Origin: Neorhizobium galegae bv. officinalis
GTDB taxonomy: Bacteria; Pseudomonadota; Alphaproteobacteria; Rhizobiales; Rhizobiaceae
Direction: 5' to 3'
DNA length: 64,000 bases
NCBI GenBank assembly: GCA_000985875.1
Contig: CCRI01000008.1
Span: 216,546-280,545 of the forward strand
In this document: in pieces, positions 9,008 through 16,805 of the stretch
Layout: each line of letters opens with the position of its first letter
How positions within the stretch are numbered: position 1 is the stretch's first letter
Translations under genes and position numbers: made by a program
Notes under the pieces: model-generated
The model's database searches: none
The model's input: only the letters and a program-made list of their open reading frames with translations
Told to the model about the DNA's origin: nothing

Positions 9008-9032
9008 GGAACCGATTACGTGCTTCGTCGTT
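9008..9032 (+). promoter_or_regulatory. EcfG (RpoE2) general-stress promoter for the DUF982 gene
   Basis: GGAAC at 9008-9012, 16-nt spacer, CGTT at 9029-9032: a second exact EcfG consensus, 33 bp upstream of the DUF982 start and directly after the preceding terminator. Confidence 0.8.
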
Positions 9033-9065
9033 TTCTTGGGTTGGTATCCAGGGAGGACACGAAAG

Positions 9066-9308
9066 ATGCCGCAAGCAAGTTGGCAAAAACCGGTGCGCGT
9101 CGCCTTCGGGCAGCTCGGGACTGAGGTCATCAACGGACCGTTCGAGGCGCTTGCCTTGTTGACGGATCGCTGGCCGGACATGCGCGGGCCGCACTTTGTC
9201 AAGGCGCGCAGCGTCTGCCGGGCAGCGCTCGACGGACGCAGGTCGCCGGAAGAAGCACGTCAGCAATTCGAAGAAGCTGTCAGCGAAGCGCAATTGCATC
9301 TGAACTGA
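9066..9308 (+). CDS. DUF982 small protein
   Basis: An 80-residue cytosolic protein of the DUF982 family, which is nearly restricted to rhizobia and often multicopy there. Family signatures seen are the N-terminal PVRVAFGQLGTEVINGPFEAL, the WPD motif in LTDRWPDMRGPHFVKARSVC, and a helical C-terminus (SPEEARQQFEEAVSEAQ). No biochemical function is known. GGGAGG at 9051-9056 precedes the ATG. It is placed under its own EcfG promoter, so a role in the general stress response is inferred. It converges with the chrR-like gene. Confidence 0.85.
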   Translation: MPQASWQKPVRVAFGQLGTEVINGPFEALALLTDRWPDMRGPHFVKARSVCRAALDGRRSPEEARQQFEEAVSEAQLHLN

Positions 9309-9340
9309 ACAAAAGGGCCGGTAGTCCCCGGCCTCATGGT

Positions 9341-9988
9341 TCAGAGACCGATGATGTCGCCGAAAAGCCGGAGGGTGGAGCCGGAAAGGGCGATCGGCGC
9401 GAACAGTACGGAGAAACACAGACACGGCCCGCGCTTGCCCGCGACCGGCCGGTGGTCCAGCGTTTCGTCCGCGACCGAGACGTCGCCCGTGCGGAAATTG
9501 CCGCGGTGGTCGTGAAATTCGCCTTCAAGCACCAATGTCAGTTCAAGCCCATGATGGCCGTGCTGGGGAATCGCCCTCCCCGGACGCACCCATAAAAGGC
9601 TCGTCTCGACATCCTCCGATTTTTCGATGACGTGATGACGCAACCCCGGCAGTTTCATCTTCCATCCTATGTCGGCAAGGTCCGTACCCACATAGGCCCG
9701 GAGCGACGCGGGGAAACTCGATTTTTCGAACATTCTGGCCCGGGGCTCCGGCGGTGGCGCGGAGGCGAAGATTTCGGCCAACCGTCGCTCGCGGTCAGAC
9801 AATGCTATGGGTGTGGTCTCCTGCAGGGCATCCCCCGCATACCCCTCCAGGAGGCTGGCCAGTTTCGCGGCCGAGGACTGCATTTCCAGATGCGAACCGA
9901 CGAGAACGTGAGCCGGCTCAGGAAGAGAGCCGGACACGTAATGCGCGATCAGAAGATCCAGCCGTTCGAGGTTCTGCAGCATGTCCAA
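9341..9988 (-). CDS. ChrR-like cupin anti-sigma protein lacking the zinc cysteines
   Basis: A 215-residue protein with the ChrR architecture: an N-terminal anti-sigma-like segment (residues 1-~80) and a C-terminal cupin (~100-200). In ChrR the anti-sigma domain binds zinc through His, His and a CxxC pair. Here His16 and His33 remain, but the cysteine positions read Gln37 and Ala40 (SHLEMQSSAAK). The cupin keeps candidate metal ligands (IPQHGHHGLELTLVLEGEFHD, then DHRPV). No ECF sigma-factor gene is adjacent, unlike the usual rpoE-chrR pair; the neighbours are DUF982 (convergent) and cysK (divergent). It may be a stand-alone cupin sensor or enzyme. Confidence 0.8.
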   Translation of the reverse strand: MDMLQNLERLDLLIAHYVSGSLPEPAHVLVGSHLEMQSSAAKLASLLEGYAGDALQETTPIALSDRERRLAEIFASAPPPEPRARMFEKSSFPASLRAYVGTDLADIGWKMKLPGLRHHVIEKSEDVETSLLWVRPGRAIPQHGHHGLELTLVLEGEFHDHRGNFRTGDVSVADETLDHRPVAGKRGPCLCFSVLFAPIALSGSTLRLFGDIIGL

Positions 9989-10324
9989 ATGCCAGTTTCA
10001 CGCAAGAAATCCGGTCAAAGCGCGGTCAATTCATCGCGCAGCACGGATTCGTATCTGCTTCCACTGCACGTCTATACGTCTGGAGAGAAATTTGGATTAC
10101 TACTTCCAATATAATAGGGCGCATTTTTTTAACGGCCTGTCGATACATTAGAAAACGGTGCTCCGAGCCCTCCTTTAGCCACCATCGCAACCGTAAATCC
10201 GACCGCGGAAAGATGGATTTTACCGGGGCAAACACTTTCCCGAAACAGAATTTCTTGCCCTTCGGTCCTTGTCCGTCGAAAAGACCCTGTTTACATGTGC
10301 GATGAACAAGAAGGCACCACCCCG
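9989..10324. other. intergenic region between divergent chrR-like gene and cysK
   Basis: This 336-bp region must hold both divergent promoters. It is AT-rich around 10,080-10,160 (TTCCAATATAATAGGG and a run of T). No clear operator, small RNA or consistent reading frame was recognised. Confidence 0.5.
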
Positions 10325-11362
10325 ATGACCTCCTATCCCTCCGTCCTCGACGTGATCGGCAACACGCCCCTCATCCGGCTGAACGGCGCTTCCGAAGCGA
10401 CCGGCTGCGAAATCCTGGGCAAGGCGGAGTTCCTGAACCCCGGCCAGTCGGTCAAGGACCGCGCCGCGCTCTACATCATCCGGGACGCCGAAAAGAAGGG
10501 CCTGCTGCGCCCCGGCGGCGTGATCGTCGAGGGCACGGCCGGCAATACCGGCATCGGGCTCACCCTGGTCGCCAAGGCGCTCGGCTATCGCACCGTCATC
10601 GTCATCCCGGAAACCCAGAGCCAGGAAAAGAAGGATGCGCTGAAGCTGCTCGGCGCCGAACTGGTCGAGGTTCCCGCCGTCCCTTACAAGAACCCGAACA
10701 ACTACGTAAAAATCTCGGGCCGCCTTGCCGAGGAGCTCGCAAAGACCGAGCCGGCGGGCGCCATCTGGGCCAACCAGTTCGACAACGTCGCCAACCGCGA
10801 AGCCCACATCCAGACCACGGCGCCGGAGATCTTCGAGCAGACCGGCGGCAAGGTCGACGGCTTCATCTGCGCGGTCGGTTCGGGCGGCACGCTTGCGGGC
10901 GTCGCCATGGGGCTGAAGGCCAAAAATCCGGATATCAAGATCGGCATCGCCGATCCGGAAGGTGCTGCCCTTTATGAATTCTACGCCCATGGCGAGTTCA
11001 AGTCGGAAGGCAATTCGATCACCGAGGGCATCGGCCAGGGCCGCATCACCGCCAATCTCGAAGGTTTCAAGCCGGACTTCGCCTATCAGATCCCGGATGC
11101 CGAGGCGCTGCCCTACATCTTCGATCTCGTCGAGCATGAGGGCCTGTGCCTTGGCGGCTCGACCGGCATCAATATCGCCGGCGCGGTTCGGCTCGCCAGG
11201 GATCTCGGACCTGGCCACACGATCGTGACGGTGCTCTGCGACTACGGCAACCGCTACCAGTCCAAGCTTTTCAATCCGGACTTCCTGAAGTCGAAGGGCC
11301 TGCCGGTGCCGGCCTGGCTGACGCAGAAGCGACAGATCGACATTCCCTTCCAGACGGTCTGA
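10325..11362 (+). CDS. cysK: cysteine synthase A (O-acetylserine sulfhydrylase)
   Basis: PLP enzyme making L-cysteine from O-acetylserine and sulfide in the cytosol. Visible features: the PLP-binding Lys44 in NPGQSVKDRAA, the substrate loop EGTAGNTGIGL, the phosphate-binding glycine loop VGSGGTLAG, and the GGSTGIN motif that supports the PLP ring. Length (345 residues) is slightly above the usual 310-330, like other alphaproteobacterial forms. ATG at 10325 follows AAGAAGG; an in-frame ATG at 10295 would add ten residues. It is followed after 25 bp by alaX and then sseA, a grouping centred on cysteine supply and use. Confidence 0.93.
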   Translation: MTSYPSVLDVIGNTPLIRLNGASEATGCEILGKAEFLNPGQSVKDRAALYIIRDAEKKGLLRPGGVIVEGTAGNTGIGLTLVAKALGYRTVIVIPETQSQEKKDALKLLGAELVEVPAVPYKNPNNYVKISGRLAEELAKTEPAGAIWANQFDNVANREAHIQTTAPEIFEQTGGKVDGFICAVGSGGTLAGVAMGLKAKNPDIKIGIADPEGAALYEFYAHGEFKSEGNSITEGIGQGRITANLEGFKPDFAYQIPDAEALPYIFDLVEHEGLCLGGSTGINIAGAVRLARDLGPGHTIVTVLCDYGNRYQSKLFNPDFLKSKGLPVPAWLTQKRQIDIPFQTV

Positions 11363-11387
11363 TACAATTTAAAGAACAGAGTGACTT

Positions 11388-12125
11388 ATGCCCGTTGAAG
11401 CCCTCTACCGCGACGACTTCTATCTATCGACAGCAGAAGCGGCGGTGACGGCCATCCACGAGGACGGCGGCATCGAGCTGGATCGCACCTGTTTCTATGC
11501 GGCATCCGGCGGCCAGCCGGGCGATACCGGTTTTCTCGAGCGAGCCGACGGCACCAGGATCCAGCTCGGCCAGACGAGGCATGGCGGTAGCAAGGATATC
11601 GTCATCCACGTGCCGCTCGAAGGCGAGGCGCAGCCGCTGGTCGGCGAAAACGTGGTGCTGCACATCGACTGGCAGCGCCGTTACAAGCTGATGCGCATGC
11701 ACACCGCCTGCCACCTTCTCTCCGTCGTCTGCCAATATCCGATCACCGGGGCCGCGGTCGGCGAAGAGGAATCGCGCGTCGATTTCGACATGGCCGACAC
11801 GATCGACAGGCAAGAAGTCACCGCGAAACTCATGGAACTGGTCGGCCAGAACCATCCCGTCTACGTGCAGTGGATCACCGACGAGGAGCTTGTCGCCAAT
11901 CCGGGCATCGTCAAGTCGAAGAATGTCCGCCCGCCGATGGGGCTCGGCCGCGTCAGCCTCGTCTGCATAGGCGAAAATTCCAGCGTTGACAGCCAGCCCT
12001 GCGGCGGCACACATGTCTCCGAAACGCAGGAGGTCGGGGCGATTCATATCGCCAAGATCGAGAAGAAGGGCAAGGAAAACCGCCGGTTCCGCATCCGGTT
12101 CGGCGAGCCCGACGCAGAGGCCTGA
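11388..12125 (+). CDS. alaX: AlaX-type alanyl-tRNA editing protein
   Basis: Free-standing trans-editing protein related to the AlaRS editing domain; family members hydrolyse mischarged Ser-tRNA(Ala) or Gly-tRNA(Ala). An N-terminal beta-barrel module has FYAASGGQPGDTG. The zinc-binding editing core has HxxxH (His105, His109 in MHTACHLL) and CGGTH (Cys205, His209), completing the metal site. At 245 residues it matches the AlaX-M/L size without a C-Ala domain. It lies 25 bp after cysK and 24 bp before sseA on the same strand, so the three probably form an operon. Confidence 0.9.
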   Translation: MPVEALYRDDFYLSTAEAAVTAIHEDGGIELDRTCFYAASGGQPGDTGFLERADGTRIQLGQTRHGGSKDIVIHVPLEGEAQPLVGENVVLHIDWQRRYKLMRMHTACHLLSVVCQYPITGAAVGEEESRVDFDMADTIDRQEVTAKLMELVGQNHPVYVQWITDEELVANPGIVKSKNVRPPMGLGRVSLVCIGENSSVDSQPCGGTHVSETQEVGAIHIAKIEKKGKENRRFRIRFGEPDAEA

Positions 12126-12149
12126 TATAGGGTCCAAAGGAGATTTGAC

Positions 12150-13016
12150 ATGAGTGAAACCAGCCGTTTCGTCGTTTCGTCCGAGTGGCTTCACAATGAG
12201 CTCGGCAGTCCCGACCTCAAGATCCTCGACGCGTCCTTCTACCTGCCGGCACAGAACCGCGATGCCGACGCCGAATATACGGCCGGGCATATTCCCGGCG
12301 CCATCCGCTTCGACCACGACAAGGTGGCCGACCACTCGACCGGCCTGCCTCACATGGTGCCGGCGCCTGATGTGTTTGCCGAGGCCGTCGGCCGGATGGG
12401 CATCCGCGAAAACGACCGGATCGTCATTTATGACGGCCCGGGCATCTTTTCCTCGCCGCGTGCCTGGTGGCTGTTCCGGATCATGGGCGCAAGTCAGGTC
12501 TTCGTGCTCGACGGTGGCATCGACGGCTGGAAGGCCGAAGGCCGGCCGCTCGAGACCAAAATACCCTCGCCCGAACCCGTCACCTTCACCCCGAATTTCC
12601 GGGTCGACAAGGTGATCGACTTCCAGACCATGCTGTCGATCGTCAGCGACGGCACGCGCCAGATCGCCGATGCGCGGCCGGCCGGCCGCTTCGCCGGTAC
12701 CGATCCCGAGCCTCGCGCCGGCATGCGTTCCGGCCACATGCCGGGTGCGGCCAGCCTTCCGTCCGGCACGTTCTCGGTCAACGGCAAGCTGCGTCCGCTG
12801 GCCGAACTGCAAAAGGCGATCGAGGATGCCGGCATCGACTTCGGCAAGCCGGTGGTGACCAGTTGCGGCTCCGGCATCACCGCCGCGATCATCACGCTGG
12901 CGCTCGAATCCCTCGGCCATGAGGACAACGCGCTTTACGATGGCTCCTGGACCGAATGGGGCAGCCGTCAGGACACGCCTGTGGTTACCGGCCCGCCCTC
13001 GCCGAAAGCGGCGTGA
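12150..13016 (+). CDS. sseA: 3-mercaptopyruvate sulfurtransferase
   Basis: A 288-residue two-domain rhodanese-fold enzyme transferring sulfur from 3-mercaptopyruvate to thiol or cyanide acceptors. The N-terminal inactive rhodanese domain has DASFYLPAQNRD and GHIPGAIRFD; the C-terminal catalytic domain has SGHMPGAASLP. The active-site loop TSCGSGITA carries Cys239. The CGSG(V/I)T loop distinguishes mercaptopyruvate sulfurtransferases from thiosulfate sulfurtransferases, whose loop is CRKGVT. AAGGAG precedes the ATG. It lies downstream of cysK and alaX, consistent with cysteine sulfur handling. The next gene starts 6 bp later. Confidence 0.93.
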   Translation: MSETSRFVVSSEWLHNELGSPDLKILDASFYLPAQNRDADAEYTAGHIPGAIRFDHDKVADHSTGLPHMVPAPDVFAEAVGRMGIRENDRIVIYDGPGIFSSPRAWWLFRIMGASQVFVLDGGIDGWKAEGRPLETKIPSPEPVTFTPNFRVDKVIDFQTMLSIVSDGTRQIADARPAGRFAGTDPEPRAGMRSGHMPGAASLPSGTFSVNGKLRPLAELQKAIEDAGIDFGKPVVTSCGSGITAAIITLALESLGHEDNALYDGSWTEWGSRQDTPVVTGPPSPKAA

Positions 13017-13021
13017 GCACC

Positions 13022-13579
13022 ATGGCGAAGAAGCCTGCTCCGCTCAATGCCCATGTCACCAGCTTGGAAATGACCGCACCGCCGAAAACCAGCCTGGCGG
13101 TGCCGGTGAATATCCAGACGGCGATCATTCGCGCCCCCGAAATCCCGCTTCACTACTACCGCTATCTCTACCGGCAGGTGGGAAAGCGCTGGCACTGGTA
13201 CAAGCGGCTGCGCATGAGCGACGAGGAGCTTGCGGCCGCCATTCACAATCCGCGCACCTCCGTCACGGTTCTCTACGTCAACGGCGCGCCGGCCGGCTTT
13301 TTCGAACTGTTCAAGGAAAGCGACGAGGTTATCGAGCTCTCCTATTTCGGGCTGTTCGAGCGGGCGATCGGGCTCGGCATAGGCAAGTGGTTTTTGCTGC
13401 AGGCGCTCTATGCCGCCTGGCAGGACAATCCGCAGAAGGTGACCGTCACCACCAACACGCTCGACCACCCGCGTGCCCTGCAGCTCTACCAGATGATGGG
13501 CTTCTCACCGGTTTCGACCTATGAGGCGCTGGTCCAGCCGATGACGGATGCCGAGCTCCTGAAGGCGCTCGACGGCTGA
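13022..13579 (+). CDS. GNAT-family N-acetyltransferase
   Basis: A 185-residue GNAT protein. The acetyl-CoA pyrophosphate loop is recognisable in the segment ERAIGLGIGKWFLLQALYAA, followed by VTVTTNTLDHPRALQLYQMMGF, the typical motif A/B end. The N-terminal ~45 residues are an extension before the fold. The substrate cannot be told from sequence; small GNATs next to sulfur genes have varied targets. It starts 6 bp after the sseA stop and overlaps the start of the next gene (TGATG), so it is probably in the same transcript. Confidence 0.85.
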   Translation: MAKKPAPLNAHVTSLEMTAPPKTSLAVPVNIQTAIIRAPEIPLHYYRYLYRQVGKRWHWYKRLRMSDEELAAAIHNPRTSVTVLYVNGAPAGFFELFKESDEVIELSYFGLFERAIGLGIGKWFLLQALYAAWQDNPQKVTVTTNTLDHPRALQLYQMMGFSPVSTYEALVQPMTDAELLKALDG

Positions 13580-14046
13580 TGTCGAAATTTTCACCCAGGG
13601 CGATGCTGATCGCTTTAGTGGTGATGATGCTCGTGGTCGTCCTGTTATTTGCTTCCTGGTGGGTTATCAGGATCGCACTCTACGCCCCGCAAATCGTCAG
13701 CATCGACCGGGTCGACGTGCTGTGCTCGAAGCGGCCTCCGCGGCGGCAGATACCCTTCGTAACACCAGCGCGCCGGTGGAGCTGGGATTGCGGCGCGCTG
13801 CGGCGGCAGTTCGGGTCGCACGTATCCGAAGATACGTTCATTTCCTTCACCTACACCTCCCCCGCCGACAACAGGAGCTATCCCGGTACCCTGCAGCGGA
13901 GCCTGAACGACCGGAAGCTCTCCGCGCGGACAGGCGATCGGATCGAGATCGAAGCCTCGCGGCTGATGCCCGAAACCTTCACCGACTGGTCGAGCCCCAG
14001 CATCGCCGCCGAAAACATCATCCGCACGCCGGCAGCGGCTAGATGA
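13579..14046 (+). CDS. hypothetical single-pass membrane protein
   Basis: I do not recognise this 155-residue protein. One N-terminal transmembrane helix (about residues 8-32, LIALVVMMLVVVLLFASWWV) is followed by a ~120-residue presumably periplasmic domain with two cysteines (DVLCSKRP and SWDCGAL) that could form a disulfide, and a predicted beta-rich segment TFISFTYTSPADN. Its ATG overlaps the stop of the GNAT gene, which suggests translational coupling and a shared operon with cysK-alaX-sseA. Confidence 0.65.
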   Translation: MSKFSPRAMLIALVVMMLVVVLLFASWWVIRIALYAPQIVSIDRVDVLCSKRPPRRQIPFVTPARRWSWDCGALRRQFGSHVSEDTFISFTYTSPADNRSYPGTLQRSLNDRKLSARTGDRIEIEASRLMPETFTDWSSPSIAAENIIRTPAAAR

Positions 14047-14153
14047 CCGGTCCGCCAGCGCGGCACATTTGATAGTACTGAGGACGGCAAGTATCGGGTG
14101 GCGGGGAATAGCCGGCGGAGTCATCTCTTGTGCAACACGCACAGGAGAAAGCC

Positions 14154-14657
14154 ATGACCATCGCCTTCATCGCCATGCCCGCCGCTGATGCCGAGCACCT
14201 CTGGAACGGTGGCACCGACGCCTACGGACGCCAGCCGGAAACCAGGACCTCCGACGGCCCTGGTTATCCCTGCCGCCATTGCCTCCGGAATATCGATGCC
14301 GGCGAGGACCTGCTGGTTCTCGCCTACCGGCCCTTCCCCGAACTGCAGCCCTATGCGGAAACCGGCCCGATCTTCCTGCACAAGCAGCCTTGCCGGCGTT
14401 ATGCGGCGGAAGAGGTTCTGCCACCCATGCTGTCGAGCACCGATTATATCGTCCGCGGCTACGGCCATGACGACCGAATCGTCTACGGCAGCGGCGCGGT
14501 GACACCGACCGAGAGGATCGCCTCGCGCGCCGAGGAACTGCTCGCCCGCGAGGACATCACCTATGTGCATGTCCGCTCGGCCCGCAACAATTGCTACCAG
14601 TGCCGGATCGACAAGGTCGAGGTACCGGCATTTGCGGACCCCGCCCCGGCGATCTGA
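14154..14657 (+). CDS. DUF1203 family protein
   Basis: A 167-residue protein of the DUF1203 family. It has the family's cysteine pair PCRHCLRNI, the central ELLVLAYRPF-like segment (here DLLVLAYRPFPELQPYAETG), GPIFLHKQPC, and a terminal ARNNCYQCRIDKVEVP. The repeated CxxC motifs suggest metal binding, though no function is established. AGGAGA at 14143-14148 sets the ATG at 14154; a GTG eight codons upstream is less likely. It is separated by 107 bp from the preceding membrane-protein gene and converges with padR. Confidence 0.82.
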   Translation: MTIAFIAMPAADAEHLWNGGTDAYGRQPETRTSDGPGYPCRHCLRNIDAGEDLLVLAYRPFPELQPYAETGPIFLHKQPCRRYAAEEVLPPMLSSTDYIVRGYGHDDRIVYGSGAVTPTERIASRAEELLAREDITYVHVRSARNNCYQCRIDKVEVPAFADPAPAI

Positions 14658-14665
14658 AAAGCGAA

Positions 14666-14694
14666 GGCGCGCCGTTCTCCCGAAGCGGCGCGCC
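14666..14694. terminator. hairpin between convergent DUF1203 and padR genes
   Basis: Perfect 9-bp inverted repeat GGCGCGCCG (14666-14674) and CGGCGCGCC (14686-14694) with an 11-nt loop. On the minus strand it is followed by a T-rich stretch, so it most likely terminates padR, and possibly also DUF1203. Confidence 0.6.
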
Positions 14695-14724
14695 ATCATG
14701 TTCGTTCTCAAGCCTGCTTGGGCT

Positions 14725-15423
14725 TCAGTTCTGGGTACTGTCGCCCTGCTCATCGTCGCGCTCGAGGTTTTCGGCGAAATCGAGCAGCAGCCTGACGATC
14801 TCGCTGCCCTTCTTTTCGTCACCCTCGAGCTTGCGGGCGATCACCTCGCGGAGGTTGAGCATGGCGGAATCGATGCTGCGAGGCAGTGCCGGGCCGTTCT
14901 CGCGGCCACGCTCGTGGCGCTCCTGCCGCTGCTTGATGCGCTCGGCGAGCTGCGACAGACGGTCGAGGATGGTTGCGGCAAAGCTGCGGTTTTCGTCGAG
15001 ATACTTGCGGCCTTCCTCGGTGATCGCATACCGCTTCTTGTTGCCGTCCGCCTCGGCGACCACGTAGCCCGCCTCGTCGAGATAGGTGAGCGTTGGATAG
15101 ACGACGCCGGGGCTCGGCGCGTAGAAGCCGTAGGTCAGGTCCTCGATGTGCTTGATGATCTCGTAGCCGTGGCGCGGCTCCTTCTCGATCAGCGCCAGCA
15201 CCAGCAGGCGCAGGTCGCCCTGCACCAAGAAGCGTCCGATGCGGCCATCGCCGTCATCGCCAAAACCTCGGCCGCCGCCGGGGCCACCCGGGCCACCGCG
15301 ACCGAAACCCCGGCTGAATGGCCCGCCGCGCATGGCCAACATCTCTTCGAACCCGCGGCCTTCGCGGCCCTTGCAACCACGACGGCCTTCGAACTTGTCT
15401 CTCATATGTCCAAGCATCTTCAT
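14725..15423 (-). CDS. PadR-family transcriptional regulator with glycine-rich N-terminus
   Basis: A 232-residue PadR regulator. Residues 1-~60 are basic and Gly/Arg-rich (GFGRGGPGGPGGGRGFGDDG), unlike classic PadR but as in YqjI-type members. Residues ~65-150 form the winged-helix domain with PadR hallmarks: LLVLALIEKEPRHGYEIIKHIE, YPTLTYLDEAGYV, and KKRYAITEEGRKYL. The C-terminal coiled-coil dimerisation segment follows (LDRLSQLAERIKQRQERHERG). The ATG at 15423 is 14 bp from a 30-bp symmetric operator, so autoregulation is strongly suggested. No co-regulated effector gene lies on the divergent side. The inducer is unknown. Confidence 0.9.
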   Translation of the reverse strand: MKMLGHMRDKFEGRRGCKGREGRGFEEMLAMRGGPFSRGFGRGGPGGPGGGRGFGDDGDGRIGRFLVQGDLRLLVLALIEKEPRHGYEIIKHIEDLTYGFYAPSPGVVYPTLTYLDEAGYVVAEADGNKKRYAITEEGRKYLDENRSFAATILDRLSQLAERIKQRQERHERGRENGPALPRSIDSAMLNLREVIARKLEGDEKKGSEIVRLLLDFAENLERDDEQGDSTQN

Positions 15424-15436
15424 GTCTCCAGTTGAT

Positions 15437-15466
15437 AACTATCTTTCGATATATCTTAAGATAGTT
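15437..15466. promoter_or_regulatory. 30-bp palindromic operator upstream of padR
   Basis: AACTATCTT (15437-15445) and AAGATAGTT (15458-15466) are a perfect inverted repeat around the central palindrome GATATATC (15448-15455); 26 of 30 positions are symmetric. It begins 14 bp upstream of the padR start and fits autorepression by a PadR dimer. Confidence 0.8.
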
Positions 15467-15491
15467 CGTATTGTGACTTTGTCGAGTCTCA

Positions 15492-15501
15492 AGATATATC
15501 T
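15492..15501. promoter_or_regulatory. second padR half-operator palindrome
   Basis: AGATATATCT is a perfect 10-bp palindrome sharing its core with the operator 40 bp closer to padR. It may be a secondary PadR site that allows cooperative binding. Confidence 0.5.
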
Positions 15502-15528
15502 AAATCATATCTCAATGATTTTGCGCGC

Positions 15529-15560
15529 AAAAAAACGCCGGGCGCATCTGCGTCCGGCGT
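15529..15560 (-). terminator. rho-independent terminator of ald
   Basis: On the minus strand, GC-rich arms (15550-15560 and 15535-15545, one mismatch, 4-nt loop) are followed by a run of seven T (complement of 15529-15535). It lies 34 bp after the ald stop. Confidence 0.88.
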
Positions 15561-15593
15561 CTTCCCAGCCCTAAACTCGCAATCGAAGCGCTC

Positions 15594-16712
15594 TTACGCG
15601 ACGCTCAGCAGGCTTTCCGGCGCGAAGGCCTCGTAGCCGAGCGCTTCCGCGACCGGCTTGTTGGTCACCCGGCCTCGGTGGACATTGAGGCCGTTGCGGA
15701 GATGCCTGTCTTCGGCGATCGCCCGCAGCCCACGGTCGGCCAGCGCCAGCCCGTGCTGCAGCGTCGCATTGTTCAGCGCATGCGCGGATGTCACCGGCAC
15801 GGCGCCCGGCATGTTGGCCACGCAGTAATGCACGATGCCGTCGACCTCATAGGTCGGCTCGGAATGGGTCGTCGCATGCGAGGTCTCGAAGCAGCCGCCC
15901 TGGTCGATCGCGACGTCGACCATGACCGCGCCCTGCTTCATGCCCGACAGCATTTCGCGGCTGACCAGTTTGGGAGCCGCAGCGCCCGGAATGAGGACGG
16001 CACCGATGATCAGGTCGGCACTGAAGACTTCCTCTTCCACCGCGTCGATCGTCGAATAACGGGTATGGACGCGGCCGTTGAAAATGTCGTCGAGCTGGCG
16101 AAGGCGCGGCAGCGAGCGGTCGATGATCGACACGTCGGCGCCGAGGCCGGCAGCCATCCGGGCCGCATGCAGGCCGACGACGCCGCCGCCGATGACGGCG
16201 ACCTTGGCCGGCAGCACGCCGGGCACGCCGCCGAGCAGGATGCCACGGCCACCATTGGCCTTCTGCAGCGCGGTCGCGCCGGCCTGGATCGCCAGGCGAC
16301 CGGCGACTTCCGACATCGGGGCCAGCAGCGGCAAGCCGCCGCGCTCGTCGGTCACGGTTTCATAGGCGATGGCGGTGACGCCGGAGGCGAGCAGACCCTT
16401 GGTCTGTTCCGGATCGGGCGCGAGATGGAGATAGGTATAGAGAAGCTGGCCGTCGCGGAGCTGCACCCATTCGGAGGGCTGCGGTTCCTTGACCTTGACG
16501 ACCATGTCGGACTTTTCGAAGATTTCCTTGGCCGAACCGACGATCCTGGCTCCGGCTGCCGCATAGGCGCCGTCATCTGCGCCGATGCCGGCGCCGGCCT
16601 TGGTTTCGATCAGCACCTCGTGGCCATGGGCCACATATTCACGTACCGCGCCGGGGGTAAGCCCTACGCGATATTCATGGTTTTTGATTTCCTTCGGGCA
16701 TCCGACACGCAT
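15594..16712 (-). CDS. ald: alanine dehydrogenase
   Basis: Cytosolic NAD-dependent enzyme interconverting L-alanine and pyruvate plus ammonia. The 372-residue length is canonical. The N-terminal AlaDh/PNT domain begins MRVGCPKEIKNHEYRVGLTP; VKVKEPQPSEW carries the conserved lysine. The Rossmann motif GGGVVGLHAA lies near residue 175, followed by an acidic residue in DVSIIDRS. The C-terminus holds CVANMPGAVPVTS, where pyruvate binds. It is divergent from an Lrp-family gene with a dyad between them, the classic ald/aldR layout in rhizobia, implying alanine-responsive activation for alanine catabolism. Confidence 0.96.
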   Translation of the reverse strand: MRVGCPKEIKNHEYRVGLTPGAVREYVAHGHEVLIETKAGAGIGADDGAYAAAGARIVGSAKEIFEKSDMVVKVKEPQPSEWVQLRDGQLLYTYLHLAPDPEQTKGLLASGVTAIAYETVTDERGGLPLLAPMSEVAGRLAIQAGATALQKANGGRGILLGGVPGVLPAKVAVIGGGVVGLHAARMAAGLGADVSIIDRSLPRLRQLDDIFNGRVHTRYSTIDAVEEEVFSADLIIGAVLIPGAAAPKLVSREMLSGMKQGAVMVDVAIDQGGCFETSHATTHSEPTYEVDGIVHYCVANMPGAVPVTSAHALNNATLQHGLALADRGLRAIAEDRHLRNGLNVHRGRVTNKPVAEALGYEAFAPESLLSVA

Positions 16713-16805
16713 ACAGCGTTCCTCTCAGGTTGTGGCTTTCGCCGGTTGATGTTCCCAGCCTCAAGCAAACCAGAGAATCGCGCGAATGTCCTTGCGAAGA
16801 CGAAT

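Noticed and set aside
11424..12920. 498-residue open frame on the minus strand
   Set aside because: It is antisense to alaX and sseA, both of which have complete active-site motifs.
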